Positions 63,698 through 64,000 of a DNA stretch of 64,000 bases are shown piece by piece. The first letter of the stretch is position 1. Every line of letters starts with the position of its first letter. A program made the translations under genes and the position numbers. This DNA comes from Latrodectus hesperus (taxonomy: Eukaryota > Arthropoda > Arachnida > Araneae > Theridiidae), in the NCBI GenBank assembly GCA_037975125.1, contig CM075851.1:77925063-77989062 (forward strand), read 5' to 3'. The notes under the pieces are model-generated. The model saw nothing but the letters and a program-made list of their open reading frames with translations, made no database searches and was not told the DNA's origin.

Positions 63698-64000
63698 TAT
63701 ATATTTAAATAGATATGTTGTAAATGCATTTATAAAATATACTTATTAATAATTATAATAATTTATGCATTTTCATGAATGACTGGTATTTATTTTTTGT
63801 ATTTCATCTATTTTTTATAGAATGCCGAAAATATCCCTCTATTTAATGCAAGAGTAAGCATCTTTTTAACGTATTTTCATAATCAAATATTTGTCAGCGC
63901 ATTAATGGTCAAACCTTTACTTTTATTGATATTTTTTTATTACATGCATTGGGGTAAAATATCTTTCATGTTTTACTAGAATATGCATTTTCATTAAGGA

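Overview
This is a eukaryotic nuclear window, very AT-rich, with intron-bearing coding sequence and many decayed transposons. The Polinton-type polymerase, Tc1/mariner, Tigger and hAT relics, several tRNA-headed SINEs and a CYP3-clan P450 point to an arthropod, most likely a spider or another arachnid. That assignment is inference from family resemblance. There are no operons, ribosome binding sites or CRISPR arrays, and most open frames are chance frames or shadows.

The only host gene I can support is a cytochrome P450 on the minus strand. Five coding exons (61396-61559, 59929-60017, 59186-59329, 50046-50208, 49164-49253) encode the C-terminal ~216 residues, from the I-helix AGYHTT through ExxR and PEKFDPDR to the haem loop FGAGPRNCLG and the stop codon. 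Every reading phase joins cleanly. The 5' exons lie beyond the right edge or were not found. The 9-kb intron between the PERF-type exon and the haem exon holds a Ty3/gypsy relic, fold-back hairpins, AT microsatellites, a complete Tigger element (55028-57607) and a mariner (57783-58836).

Just beyond the 3' end of the P450 lies a broken Polinton/Maverick-like family-B DNA polymerase gene (43020-47895, plus strand). A 1.9-kb element with terminal inverted repeats and an exact 9-bp target duplication (43190-45083) is nested in it. A second mariner (62823-63697) lies upstream of the first visible P450 exon.

The left 42 kb is gene-poor. It holds a hAT pseudogene (3545-4890), three Tc1-like fragments (near 7.6, 11.6 and 22.6 kb), the 3' end of a LINE (27.6-28.1 kb), several SINEs and long AT microsatellites. 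Between 29.8 and 39.5 kb lie four diverged copies of one composite repeat. Each has a tRNA A-box-like head closed by terminal complementary stems, and a B-box-like motif ~210-220 bp further on. Between copies both stems change in a compensatory way. This is the best candidate here for something not previously described.
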